Below are positions 1-7,597 of a stretch of DNA of 9,592 nt, piece by piece (within the stretch, counting starts at the first letter, position 1; each line of letters starts with the position of its first letter). The notes under the pieces are model-generated. The model was not told the DNA's origin and made no database searches. It saw only the letters and a program-made list of their open reading frames with translations. Both the position numbers and the translations under genes were made by a program. The stretch comes from B21-G16 sp003644825 [NCBI: Candidatus Zhuqueibacterota bacterium] (GTDB lineage Bacteria; SM23-31; B21-G16), in assembly GCA_003644825.1 (NCBI GenBank), contig QNDJ01000035.1, forward strand, positions 1-9,592, in the 5' to 3' direction.

Positions 1-45
1 AGTGGTAATTATCTGATAGGAAAAGTTTTTGGTGCAGATAAATGA
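1..45 (+). CDS. C-terminal end of an upstream dcw gene (possibly ftsL), partial
   Basis: Frame 1 is open from the left edge and reads SGNYLIGKVFGADK followed by TGA at 43-45. The other two forward frames have stops within the first 15 bases. The stop overlaps the ftsI start as ATGA, the same style of overlap used at several later junctions, which supports this being a real gene end in the same operon. In dcw clusters the gene before ftsI is usually ftsL, a small single-pass division protein that works with FtsQ and FtsB. That identity rests on position alone: 14 residues are too few to recognise a family. Confidence 0.5.
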   Translation, partial: SGNYLIGKVFGADK

Positions 46-2129
46 AAGCTCCATTTCTGAGAATAAATTTAACAGGAATTTTTGCTTCGATTGTATGGTT
101 GTGTATTGTTCTAAAACTACTCCACATTCAGGTTATTAAAGGGAAATTTTATGAGAAAAAAGCTATAAATCAGCATTCAGGTGTAATCGAGGAACCCGCT
201 CAAAGGGGAACAATTTTTGATAGAAATTATAAAAAACTCGCTCTTGACCTTGAGTTCTATGATTTTTTTGCAACACCCCGAAATGTAAAAAATCCCGAAA
301 GAGTCGCTCAATTTTTTGCTCGGGTAATAAGAACACCAAAACGAGATTTTATCAGGAAATTGAAAAGTAAAAAGGGGTTTGTATATCTTATCAGAAATGT
401 GGATGCTGTCAGGGCTAATAGATTACCTATGAAAAAACTCAAAGGTGTTAGCAGAAAAAAAGTTTACCATCGATACTATCCATACGGAAAATTTGCCGGT
501 CAGATTATTGGATGTACTGATATAGATAATAAACCTTTAACAGGAATTGACCTGAAGTATAACAATGTTCTGAAAGGAACAAGTGGAAAATCATATGTAA
601 AATATGATGGAAAAGGAAGAATAATTCCGGATTTAAGCAAAAAACATAAAAAACCTGTAAAAGGAAAAGATATTATTCTGACTATAGACCTGGAACTTCA
701 GCAGATCTGTGAAGATGAGCTGGAAAAAGGAGTTAAAAGTTGTAATGCAAAAGGAGGCACCTCAATAATAATGAACCCTTTTACTGGAGAAATTCTTGCT
801 ATGGCAAGTTATCCTGGTTATGACCCCAATATGGCAAGGTACTATAATTCTGAAGTAAAAAAGATAAAATCGATAACCGATATTTTTGAACCAGGTTCAA
901 CTTTTAAATTTGTTACCATCTCTGCAGCTATCGAAGAAAATATAAAAAAACCTGATGATATAGTGTATTGCGAAAACGGAGTTATGAAGGTTTATGACCA
1001 CATAATAAGAGATGTCAAAAAGCATAAATGGTTAAGCATACAACAGGTCTTTGAAAAATCAAGTAATATTGGAACATACAAAATTGCCACAAAGGTCGGA
1101 AAAGAAAGATTGTATAAATATGCGAGAAATTATGGTTTCGGAAAGGAAACAGGTATTGATTTGATAGGTGAAGTTCCTGGTATATTAAAATTCCCCAAGG
1201 ACTGGTCTGGAATTTCCCTTGCAGAGGTTTCCATAGGTTACGAAGTTGCAGTAACTCCCATACAGATGATTAATGCTTATTCTGCGATTGCAAACGGAGG
1301 TAATCTTATGAAACCTTACATTGTAAAAGCCGTTGTTGACAGAGGTAAAATCGTGTGGTCTGCTAAACCTGAAGTTATAAGAAAGGTCATTTCAAAAAGA
1401 ACCGCTAATATACTCACAGCTTTCATGGAAGGAGTCGTCAAAAGAGGAACCGGTAAAAAGGCAAAGGTTAAAAATTTAAGAATTGCCGGTAAAACAGGAA
1501 CTGCTCAAAAAGTCTCTATTGACGGTAAGGGGTACTCTAGAAAGAACTTTATAAGTTCTTTTGTTGGATTTTTTCCTTCAGAAAAACCAGAATATATAAT
1601 TCTTATTAAAATAGATTCTCCAAAAGGAAAGTATTATGGTGGTGAAGTAGCTGCTCCATTATTTAAAAATATCGTGCAAAAAATTTTACTTCTTCCACGA
1701 AAAAACGTTTCAACAAAAAAGTATGTAATTAAAACTGATAAAAATAGTCAGGAAACCATCCGTGTGCCAGATTTCAGGAACATAGAACTCAACGATGCTT
1801 TGTCATTAATTAATTCACTGAATATAAAATATGTTATAAAGGGTAAAGGAGAACTTGTTGTTTCCCAGAAACCTTCACCCGGTAAAAATATAAAGAAATC
1901 TGATTTTGTTACTATTTTTGTAGATACATTAAAAACTCAGAATAGACTTGTTGTTATGCCCAATGTGATTGGACTTTCAGCAAGACGGGCAATAAACGAA
2001 CTCGCTTATTATGGAATAGATTTCAAAATAGCCGGAAATGGTGTTGTAAAAAAGCAGGTACCCGTTCCAGGCAAGAAAGTCTTGAGAGGTAGGGTGTCCT
2101 ATTTAGATTGCAGTCCAGTATCAAAATGA
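42..2129 (+). CDS. ftsI: FtsI-type class B penicillin-binding protein (septal transpeptidase) with two PASTA domains
   Basis: This is a septal peptidoglycan DD-transpeptidase that cross-links new glycan made by FtsW, anchored in the inner membrane with its catalytic part outside. A short basic N-terminus is followed by one hydrophobic segment (about residues 9-30). The class B N-terminal domain begins with RGTIFDRN (55-62). The transpeptidase domain has all three active-site motifs: STFK with nucleophile S286 and K289, SSN (340-342), and KTGT (484-487). Two PASTA-like repeats follow, at about 573-629 and 637-695, each starting with a VPDF or MPNV type motif and containing a P-x-PG turn. At 695 aa it is longer than PASTA-less FtsI (about 590 aa in E. 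coli) and close to SpoVD or PBP2x size. The ATG overlaps the upstream stop by 4 bases. The ribosome binding site is weak (GGTG at 31-34), so coupled translation is likely. The neighbours ftsW and ftsQ favour a septal role over elongation PBP2. Confidence 0.95.
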   Translation: MKAPFLRINLTGIFASIVWLCIVLKLLHIQVIKGKFYEKKAINQHSGVIEEPAQRGTIFDRNYKKLALDLEFYDFFATPRNVKNPERVAQFFARVIRTPKRDFIRKLKSKKGFVYLIRNVDAVRANRLPMKKLKGVSRKKVYHRYYPYGKFAGQIIGCTDIDNKPLTGIDLKYNNVLKGTSGKSYVKYDGKGRIIPDLSKKHKKPVKGKDIILTIDLELQQICEDELEKGVKSCNAKGGTSIIMNPFTGEILAMASYPGYDPNMARYYNSEVKKIKSITDIFEPGSTFKFVTISAAIEENIKKPDDIVYCENGVMKVYDHIIRDVKKHKWLSIQQVFEKSSNIGTYKIATKVGKERLYKYARNYGFGKETGIDLIGEVPGILKFPKDWSGISLAEVSIGYEVAVTPIQMINAYSAIANGGNLMKPYIVKAVVDRGKIVWSAKPEVIRKVISKRTANILTAFMEGVVKRGTGKKAKVKNLRIAGKTGTAQKVSIDGKGYSRKNFISSFVGFFPSEKPEYIILIKIDSPKGKYYGGEVAAPLFKNIVQKILLLPRKNVSTKKYVIKTDKNSQETIRVPDFRNIELNDALSLINSLNIKYVIKGKGELVVSQKPSPGKNIKKSDFVTIFVDTLKTQNRLVVMPNVIGLSARRAINELAYYGIDFKIAGNGVVKKQVPVPGKKVLRGRVSYLDCSPVSK
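1758..2126 (+). other. Two tandem PASTA domains at the C-terminus of FtsI
   Basis: Codons 573-695 of ftsI encode two diverged repeats of about 57-59 residues. Repeat 1 starts RVPDFRNIELNDALSLI and ends near TIFVD. Repeat 2 starts VVMPNVIGLSARRAINEL and ends near SYLDCSP. Each has the PASTA pattern: a V/M-P-(N/D) start, an alpha helix with alternating leucine or alanine, a strand, and a P-x-PG-K turn (PSPGK at 611-615, PVPGK at 674-678) before the last strand. In other class B PBPs and Ser/Thr kinases these domains sit in the periplasm or cell wall and contact muropeptides or the transpeptidase domain. What they bind here is not visible. Confidence 0.85.
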
Positions 2130-2130
2130 A

Positions 2131-2156
2131 AGCCCTTGGGAAGGAGCCACAGGGCT
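2131..2156 (+). promoter_or_regulatory. Alternative hairpin presenting AAGGAG in its loop
   Basis: AGCCCT (2131-2136) can pair with AGGGCT (2151-2156). The stem extends by T2137-A2149, G2138-C2148 and G2139-C2147 if C2150 is bulged, giving about 9 bp around the loop GAAGGAG (2140-2146). The loop contains a full Shine-Dalgarno-like AAGGAG with no start codon at normal distance. A run of five T follows at 2161-2165. This fold cannot coexist with the perfect hairpin at 2150-2179 because both use the AGGGCT segment. Its existence in the RNA is an inference from base pairing only. Confidence 0.35.
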
Positions 2157-2179
2157 ACCATTTTTAAATGGTAGCCCTG
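2150..2179 (+). promoter_or_regulatory. Perfect 14-bp inverted repeat between ftsI and murE
   Basis: CAGGGCTACCATTT (2150-2163) is followed by TT and then its exact reverse complement AAATGGTAGCCCTG (2166-2179). In RNA this makes a strong hairpin, realistically 12-13 bp with a 4-6 base loop. No T-run follows the 3' arm (CATTCAACAGG comes next), so it does not look like a standard rho-independent terminator for + strand transcription. It ends 19 bases before the murE start. Plausible roles are an mRNA processing or stability point that separates ftsI output from the mur genes, an attenuator working with the overlapping upstream hairpin, or a copy of a dispersed palindromic repeat. Confidence 0.8.
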
Positions 2180-2198
2180 CATTCAACAGGTTGATATT

Positions 2199-3680
2199 AT
2201 GAAAAACCTAAAAGAATTAATCTCAAAAATAAATCCTTTAAAAATAAGAGGAAATATTAATCTGCCGGTAAAATCCCTGCATTTTGATTCAAGAAAAATT
2301 AAAAGCGGAGACCTTTTTATAGCAGTAAAGGGAGTTAATACCGACGGACATAATTATATTAATAAAGCTATTGAAAGAGGAGCAGTAGCTGTTGTTTATG
2401 AAAAAGGTGAACCCACCGGTAATGCAACTTTTATAAGGGTAAAAAATACAAGACAGGCGCTGAGTATAATTTCGGATAACTTTTTTGGTTCACCATCAAA
2501 AAAGATGAAATATATTGGAATTACAGGAACAAACGGTAAAACAACCACTTCCTTTCTGGTAAAAAGTATTTTTGATTCAGCAGGAATAAAATCCGGAATG
2601 CTTGGAACGATTTATTATAATAATGGAGAAAAACTTTTACCGGCTCAGTTAACAACACCTGAACCTGTATTTATGCACAAATGTTTTCAAGATATGTATT
2701 TAAACGGTTGTTCCCATTGCATTCTGGAGGTTTCAAGTCATTCCCTTTCTCAGGATAGAGTCTACAGTATAGAATTTTCAACAGCTGTAATTACGTCCAT
2801 TTCAAGAGACCATCTTGACTACCACCACACTTTGAAAGATTATATTAATACTAAAGCTCATCTTTTTGATTTACTCAAACCGGGAGGTTCTACTGCAATT
2901 ATTAATGCAGACCTTGATTCAACATCACTATTCTATTCAAAAGTTTCATCCAGTAACATTTTAAAATATTCATTAAATAAAGACAAAGGAGATATTTATC
3001 CTGTAACTTTTACCTATGATGATAATGGAACTTCAGCTACAATTGGTACTCCGGAAGGGAAAATTAAATTAGAATCTAAATTGGCTGGTAATTTTCAATT
3101 ATATAATCTGATGGCGGCTACAGGTGTTGCTATAGCCAATGGTGTTAGTCTGGAGAAAATTGTGGAAGGAGTTAAATCATTGAAATCAGTCCCGGGAAGA
3201 TTAGAACGAGTAGATTTAGGACAGAATTTCACGGTTTTCATAGACTATGCTCACACTCCTGATGCTATGGAAAAAGTACTATCTTTCACAAAAAAGGTTG
3301 TTAAAGGTAGAATTATCGCTCTTTTTGGTTGTGGTGGGAATAGAGATAAAGGTAAACGGCCAGAAATGGGCAGGATTGCTGAAGAATACTCTGATTTTGC
3401 TATAGTAACTTCCGATAATCCGAGAAAAGAAAATCCTTTTGTTATAATTGACCAGATCTTAACAGGCATCAAAAACAAGAATAAAGTAGAAATTCAGGTC
3501 GACAGAAAAACAGCCATAAAAACTGCAATCAACCTGGCAGAAAAGAATGATATTGTTCTCATTCTTGGAAAAGGACACGAAAATTATCAGGTAATTGGTG
3601 ATAAAAAAATCGAATTTGATGACAGAGTAGTTGCTTCAGAATTTATAAGAAAAAGACTAAATAAAAATGATTTTGCTTGA
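2199..3680 (+). CDS. murE: MurE: UDP-MurNAc-tripeptide synthetase, probably meso-diaminopimelate-adding
   Basis: This cytoplasmic ATP-dependent ligase adds the third stem residue to UDP-MurNAc-L-Ala-D-Glu. The N-terminal UDP-substrate domain includes the DSRKIKSGDLFIAVKG region (30-45). The central ATPase domain has the P-loop GTNGKTTT (110-117), TTPEP (152-156), EVSSHSL (177-183) and the presumed carbamylated lysine K219. The C-terminal domain has RLERVD (334-339), DYAHTPDAM (349-357), CGGNRDKGKRP (378-388) and GKGHE (457-461). DNPR at 406-409 is the motif that contacts meso-DAP in Gram-negative MurE; lysine-adding enzymes differ there. The length of 493 aa is normal. The ATG is preceded by a modest site (AACAGG, 2185-2190). 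This is the only gene here placed after a structured spacer, and it overlaps murF by 14 bases. Family assignment is firm; the DAP call is inferred from the motif. Confidence 0.96.
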   Translation: MKNLKELISKINPLKIRGNINLPVKSLHFDSRKIKSGDLFIAVKGVNTDGHNYINKAIERGAVAVVYEKGEPTGNATFIRVKNTRQALSIISDNFFGSPSKKMKYIGITGTNGKTTTSFLVKSIFDSAGIKSGMLGTIYYNNGEKLLPAQLTTPEPVFMHKCFQDMYLNGCSHCILEVSSHSLSQDRVYSIEFSTAVITSISRDHLDYHHTLKDYINTKAHLFDLLKPGGSTAIINADLDSTSLFYSKVSSSNILKYSLNKDKGDIYPVTFTYDDNGTSATIGTPEGKIKLESKLAGNFQLYNLMAATGVAIANGVSLEKIVEGVKSLKSVPGRLERVDLGQNFTVFIDYAHTPDAMEKVLSFTKKVVKGRIIALFGCGGNRDKGKRPEMGRIAEEYSDFAIVTSDNPRKENPFVIIDQILTGIKNKNKVEIQVDRKTAIKTAINLAEKNDIVLILGKGHENYQVIGDKKIEFDDRVVASEFIRKRLNKNDFA

Positions 3681-5046
3681 AGACATCTTGAAAATAAAAA
3701 ACATTGAGACTGATTTTAATTGTAAAAATTACAGAAGTTTAAAATTCTCCGGTGTATCTATAGATTCCAGAACTACAGGTAAGGATGATTTGTTTATAGC
3801 TATAAAAGGTGAAAGATTTGATGGCCATAATTTCTTAGACGACGTCGTAAAAAAAGGGATTAAAGCTTCTATAGTTACAACTGAAAGGTATACAGATATA
3901 TCTTTTCTTAGAAATAAGATACTTTTTTTTAAAGTAAAAGATACATTGAAAGCCTTACAGGAGTTAGGTAAAATTCAGAGAAGGAAGTTTGCAAGAAAAG
4001 TATTTGCTATTACTGGAACAAATGGTAAAACCACCACAAAAGAGATGCTTTACTCAATTCTGAACCGATGTAAAAAGGTATTAAAAAGCCCGGGAAACTA
4101 CAACAATCAGTATGGTGTACCCCTTACACTTTTGAAACTGAATGATAAGTGTGATGCAGTGATAGTAGAAATGGGTGCCAGTAGAAAAGGCGAAATAGAA
4201 GAATTATGTAAAATTGCTGAACCTGATATCGGAATTATTACCTGTATTGGAAGAGGACATTTAGAGTTTTTTAAATCTGTTGAGAATGTAGCAGAAACTA
4301 AAGCTGAAATGCTGGAATATCTCGGTGAAACTGGAACTGCCATTGTAAATATTGATGATAAATATTTAAAACCACATCTTTCAAAAGCTAAAAATATTAT
4401 AACGTTTGGTCTGAATAAAAATGCCGATGTAAAAGGGAAAATTATCTCTGAATACAATAACTTTACATCTTTATTCAAAATTAATGATGTGATAGAAGTA
4501 AAACTTCAGGCAGCAGGTGAAAAAAATATTTTAAATGCTCTGGCTGCAGCGGCTGCAGGCTTTAAAATGGGTATTTCTTATAATGATATAAAAGAAGGGC
4601 TGGAAAGCTATCAACCATTTTCTGGAAGACTTCAAATAAAAAAGTTTAATGGCTACACATTAATTGATGATACCTATAACTCCAATCCTGAATCCTTATC
4701 TGAAGCAATATCCATAATGAGCAATAAAAGGATTTCGGGAAGAAAATTTGCCGTGCTCGGGGATATGCTGGAGCTCGGTAAATACAGTGAACAGGAACAT
4801 AAAAAAATTGGGAAATTGATTTGTGAAAAGGGAATAGATTACGTTTTTACTTATGGAAATTTTGCAGAATTAATAACTGAAGAGTGTAAAAAATGTGGTA
4901 TAACAAATAGTCAACATTTTACTGATAAGTTTGAAATAATAAATTCGCTGAAAAAGCTTTTAAAGGAAGGTGACCTTATTCTTGTTAAGGGTTCACGGGG
5001 AATGAAAATGGAAGATATAGTGAATGGATTAAAAAAACTGATATGA
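3667..5046 (+). CDS. murF: MurF: UDP-MurNAc-tripeptide--D-alanyl-D-alanine ligase
   Basis: MurF completes the cytoplasmic precursor by joining D-Ala-D-Ala to UDP-MurNAc-tripeptide with ATP. The N-terminal domain carries DSRTTGKDDLFIAIKGERFDGH (33-54, a MurE/MurF-type UDP-binding region). The ATPase domain has the P-loop GTNGKTTTK (117-125), NYNNQYGVPL (144-153, characteristic of MurF), EMGASRKGEI (168-177) and IGRGHLEFF (194-202). The C-terminal domain has GRLQ (320-323), DDTYNSNPES (334-343, characteristic of MurF), GDMLELG (365-371) and KGSRGMKME (441-449). The length of 459 aa is typical. Its ATG lies inside the murE end (14-base overlap) with no clear ribosome binding site, so translation is probably coupled to murE. 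In most clusters mraY follows; here murD follows directly with a 4-base overlap. No defect is seen. Confidence 0.96.
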   Translation: MILLEDILKIKNIETDFNCKNYRSLKFSGVSIDSRTTGKDDLFIAIKGERFDGHNFLDDVVKKGIKASIVTTERYTDISFLRNKILFFKVKDTLKALQELGKIQRRKFARKVFAITGTNGKTTTKEMLYSILNRCKKVLKSPGNYNNQYGVPLTLLKLNDKCDAVIVEMGASRKGEIEELCKIAEPDIGIITCIGRGHLEFFKSVENVAETKAEMLEYLGETGTAIVNIDDKYLKPHLSKAKNIITFGLNKNADVKGKIISEYNNFTSLFKINDVIEVKLQAAGEKNILNALAAAAAGFKMGISYNDIKEGLESYQPFSGRLQIKKFNGYTLIDDTYNSNPESLSEAISIMSNKRISGRKFAVLGDMLELGKYSEQEHKKIGKLICEKGIDYVFTYGNFAELITEECKKCGITNSQHFTDKFEIINSLKKLLKEGDLILVKGSRGMKMEDIVNGLKKLI

Positions 5047-6401
5047 AAGTAAAAAACAAAAAAGTTGCTGTAATAGGGGCTGGCAGAAGTGGTCTTTCTG
5101 TTGCGAAGTTATTGTTGAAAAGAGGTGCAAAAGTTTTTCTTTCAGAAAAGGAAAGTTCCATCAGGAATATGAAAGAATTGCTTGAACTAAAAAAGTATGG
5201 TGTTGAGTATGAACTTGGCGGTCATACAGACAGAGTATTCAATTTTACTGATTTTTTCGTTATCAGTCCTGGAGTAGCCCCCTCCATACCTATTATACAG
5301 AAGGCACGGGCTAAAAAAGTGAAAATTTATTCCGAGCTGGAAGTTGCAAGCTGGTTCTGCAGGGCTCCTATTATAGCAGTTACAGGAAGCAATGGAAAAA
5401 CAACTACAACAGCTATCATTGATAAAATTTTTAGCTATAGTAAGATGAAATCTTTTACTGCGGGTAACATAGGATACCCTTTTTCAGATATTGTGGATGA
5501 AACAAAAGAAGATATGTATGTGATTCTTGAGGTATCGAGTTTCCAGCTTGAAGGAATATCCCGATTCAGACCTTACATTTCTATTATCCTTAACATTTCT
5601 CCAGACCATCTCGACAGATATTCCTCATACAATGATTATATAGATGCCAAATTTAGAATACTGGAGAATTTAAATACTGATGATTACTTAATTTTTAATA
5701 ATGAGGATAAAATCATAACAGAAAGGATTCGAAAAAAAGAAGCAATAAAAATTCCTTTCAGTCTCGAAAAAAAATTTAGAACAGGTGCTTTCAAAGACAG
5801 AAACTATTTTAAATTTTACAGAGATGGACTTGAACTAACTGCTATAAACAGTAAAGAAGTTTCTCTTAAAGGAATTCATAATGAACAAAATATTCTGGCT
5901 TCTATTGCGACTGCAAAAATATGTGATATCGAAAATGAATATATAAATACAGCCTTAAAAGAATTTAAGGGCATCGAACACAGAATGGAGTATGTAGGCG
6001 AAATAAACGGAGTAAAGTTTATTAATGATTCCAAAGCCACTAATATCGATTCTGTTTATTACGCACTGAAAAGTATAAATCCGCCAATAATTCTTATTGC
6101 CGGTGGTAAAGACAAAAAAAGCGACCTCACAAAAATTAATGAACTACTGAAAGACAAGGTTAAACTTCTTGTTTTACTGGGTGAAGCAGCAGAAAGAATG
6201 GAAAAAGAATGGAAAAATTTGACAGAATGCATCATAGTAGACAGTTTTGAAGAAGGAGTAAAAAAAGCCTGGGAAAATTCAGGTGAAGGCGATACAATTA
6301 TTCTTTCGCCTGCATGCTCCAGTTTTGATATGTTTAATAACTTTGAAGAAAGAGGTAATAGATTTAAAGAGCTTTTTAACAGTATAAAAAGAGAAATATG
6401 A
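5043..6401 (+). CDS. murD: MurD: UDP-MurNAc-L-alanine--D-glutamate ligase
   Basis: MurD adds D-Glu to UDP-MurNAc-L-Ala in the cytoplasm, the second Mur ligase step. The short Rossmann-like N-terminal domain has GAGRSG (12-17) and ISPGV (74-78). The ATPase domain has the P-loop GSNGKTTTT (115-123), EVSSFQLE (163-170), NISPDHLDRY (184-193) and the presumed carbamylated lysine K203 in DAKFRI. The C-terminal domain has HRMEYVG (313-319), NDSKATN (328-334), AGGKDK (353-358) and LSPACSSFDMF (421-431), all typical of MurD. The length of 452 aa matches the family. The ATG overlaps the murF stop as ATGA and lacks a good ribosome binding site, and its own stop overlaps ftsW in the same way. An A8 run at 5767-5774 sits in a poorly conserved part. 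The protein looks intact. Confidence 0.96.
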   Translation: MKVKNKKVAVIGAGRSGLSVAKLLLKRGAKVFLSEKESSIRNMKELLELKKYGVEYELGGHTDRVFNFTDFFVISPGVAPSIPIIQKARAKKVKIYSELEVASWFCRAPIIAVTGSNGKTTTTAIIDKIFSYSKMKSFTAGNIGYPFSDIVDETKEDMYVILEVSSFQLEGISRFRPYISIILNISPDHLDRYSSYNDYIDAKFRILENLNTDDYLIFNNEDKIITERIRKKEAIKIPFSLEKKFRTGAFKDRNYFKFYRDGLELTAINSKEVSLKGIHNEQNILASIATAKICDIENEYINTALKEFKGIEHRMEYVGEINGVKFINDSKATNIDSVYYALKSINPPIILIAGGKDKKSDLTKINELLKDKVKLLVLLGEAAERMEKEWKNLTECIIVDSFEEGVKKAWENSGEGDTIILSPACSSFDMFNNFEERGNRFKELFNSIKREI

Positions 6402-7576
6402 GGAAAGAAGGCTCAATAGATTATCAGTTATTAATTTGTATTTTCGTTCTTATTTCTATTGGAACAGTGATGATATATAGTGCCAGTTCAGTAATGGCGC
6501 AGGAAAACTACGGGGACAGCACATATTTCCTGAAAAAACAACTATTCCGTGTAGGTCTGGGCATTGTGGTTCTACTAATTATGTCTAAAATTGATTACAG
6601 GGCATTCAGAAGTATTGCAATTGCAGGGATTTTACTTTCTATTTTTCTACTTGCTTATATTATTATTGCGAATGACATACCGGTTATTAAAGGTTCTCAG
6701 AGGTGGTTCAGAATCAGCAGAATACCATTTCAACTTCAACCTTCGGAGCTGGCAAAGTTTGCTCTTATATATTATTTTGCTGATGCACTGGACAGAAAGC
6801 GCGCTAAAAGAAACAGTTTTGTTGATTATTTACTACCATTATTAATCATCTGGACAGTTATATCTTTTCTGATTTTAAAGGAACCTGATTTCGGAACTAC
6901 CATAGTTATATCCATAATAGTGCTCATTATGTTTTTTGCCGGGAAGGTTAAGATATCTCATCTGGCATTTATTGTTATGTGTGCTGTCCTCTTAAGTTTT
7001 ATAATAGTTTCCAATAAAACTTATGTTCAGCAGAGAATCATAAATTACTTACAACCAGATTACAATATCTATCAGGGTAATTATCAATTAACTCAATCAA
7101 AATTGAGCCTTGGTAGTGGTGGAATACTGGGAGAAGGGCTTGGAAAGAGTAACGAAAAGCTTATGTATTTACCGGAACCATTTACTGACTTTATTTTTTC
7201 CATTCTAGGTGAGGAACTCGGATTTGTCGGGATATTTATGGTTTTTTCATTATTCCTGTTCCTTTTATGGAAGGGTATATCGATTGCCAAGGGGGCTCCA
7301 GATTTTTTCGGTTATCTGCTGGCTGTTGGAATAACCTTTTCTATAATAGTGGTTGCTTTCATTAATGCAGGGGTTGTATGTGGTTTATTACCCACTACAG
7401 GAATTCCAATGCCATTTATCAGTTATGGTGGAACAAATTTATTATTCAATATGATAGGAATCGGTATGCTTCTTAATATCTCTTCAAAAAGGATTAAAGG
7501 ATGGAAAAGTATTCAATACAGCAGAAATAGATTTGAAAATTCCAGAGTTGAAAAAAAGGAAATTGGAAGTAGTTAG
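6398..7576 (+). CDS. ftsW: FtsW: SEDS-family septal peptidoglycan glycosyltransferase
   Basis: FtsW is an inner-membrane SEDS polymerase that links lipid II into glycan strands and works with FtsI at the septum. The 392-aa protein has about ten hydrophobic segments (for example about 9-28, 73-92, 144-161, 166-182, 186-206, 268-292, 305-327, 340-362). SEDS signatures are GSQRWFRI (99-106), QPSELAK (114-120), KEPDFGTT (161-168), SLGSGGILGEGLG (237-249), LPEPFTDFIFSILGEELGF (258-276) and NAGVVCGLLPTTGIPMPFISYGG (323-345). D264 in TDFIF is the presumed catalytic aspartate; the residue two before it is F, where H is common. The dcw location favours FtsW over RodA. The hydrophilic tail (about 364-392) is rich in basic and charged residues. 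The start is the ATG overlapping the murD stop, with a weak AAAAAGAG site at 6386-6393. Confidence 0.94.
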   Translation: MRKEGSIDYQLLICIFVLISIGTVMIYSASSVMAQENYGDSTYFLKKQLFRVGLGIVVLLIMSKIDYRAFRSIAIAGILLSIFLLAYIIIANDIPVIKGSQRWFRISRIPFQLQPSELAKFALIYYFADALDRKRAKRNSFVDYLLPLLIIWTVISFLILKEPDFGTTIVISIIVLIMFFAGKVKISHLAFIVMCAVLLSFIIVSNKTYVQQRIINYLQPDYNIYQGNYQLTQSKLSLGSGGILGEGLGKSNEKLMYLPEPFTDFIFSILGEELGFVGIFMVFSLFLFLLWKGISIAKGAPDFFGYLLAVGITFSIIVVAFINAGVVCGLLPTTGIPMPFISYGGTNLLFNMIGIGMLLNISSKRIKGWKSIQYSRNRFENSRVEKKEIGSS

Positions 7577-7597
7577 AAAAATTTCATATTTAATGTT

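Larger units (their letters stand above)
2126..2194 (+). other. Two back-to-back mini-ORFs in the ftsI-murE spacer (speculative)
   Basis: An ATG at 2126-2128 overlaps the ftsI TGA (2127-2129). It opens 13 codons, MKALGKEPQGYHF, ending with TAA at 2165-2167. The next three bases (2168-2170) are another ATG, which opens MVALHSTG and stops with TGA at 2192-2194, four bases before the murE ATG. A ribosome leaving ftsI could in principle read through the spacer in this way and melt the hairpins there. The stop-start overlap matches other junctions in the operon, but ORFs this short arise easily by chance. Neither peptide resembles anything I know, and the second ATG has no well-placed ribosome binding site. 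Confidence 0.2.

Noticed and set aside
2131-2165. Rho-independent terminator after ftsI
   Set aside because: The stem is bulged and the T-run starts four bases after it. The stronger competing hairpin has no T-run, so termination is possible at most as attenuation, not a clear operon end.
2130-2198. Resemblance of GAGCCACAGGGCTACC...GGTAGCC to the 3' half of a c-di-GMP-I (GEMM) riboswitch
   Set aside because: The other conserved half (the GGGCAAACC-like region, the GAAA tetraloop and its receptor) is absent. Sequence upstream is ftsI coding, and the space is too short for the full aptamer.
3667-3680. The 14-base murE/murF overlap as a sign of a frameshift or fused gene
   Set aside because: Both proteins have complete family motifs at both ends and normal lengths. 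It is an ordinary operon overlap.
4107-4478. Open frame of 123 codons on the - strand inside murF
   Set aside because: It lies wholly within a well-conserved ligase gene, has no recognisable domain and no operon context. It is a shadow of murF.
6219-6224. TTGACA matches to a -35 box at 1336-1341, 6219-6224 and 8106-8111
   Set aside because: None has a TATAAT-like hexamer 16-18 bases downstream, and all lie inside coding sequence. They are chance matches.
6591-6845. Second open frame of 84 codons on the + strand inside ftsW
   Set aside because: It is out of frame with a clear SEDS protein, and its hydrophobic product reflects the T-rich membrane-coding DNA.
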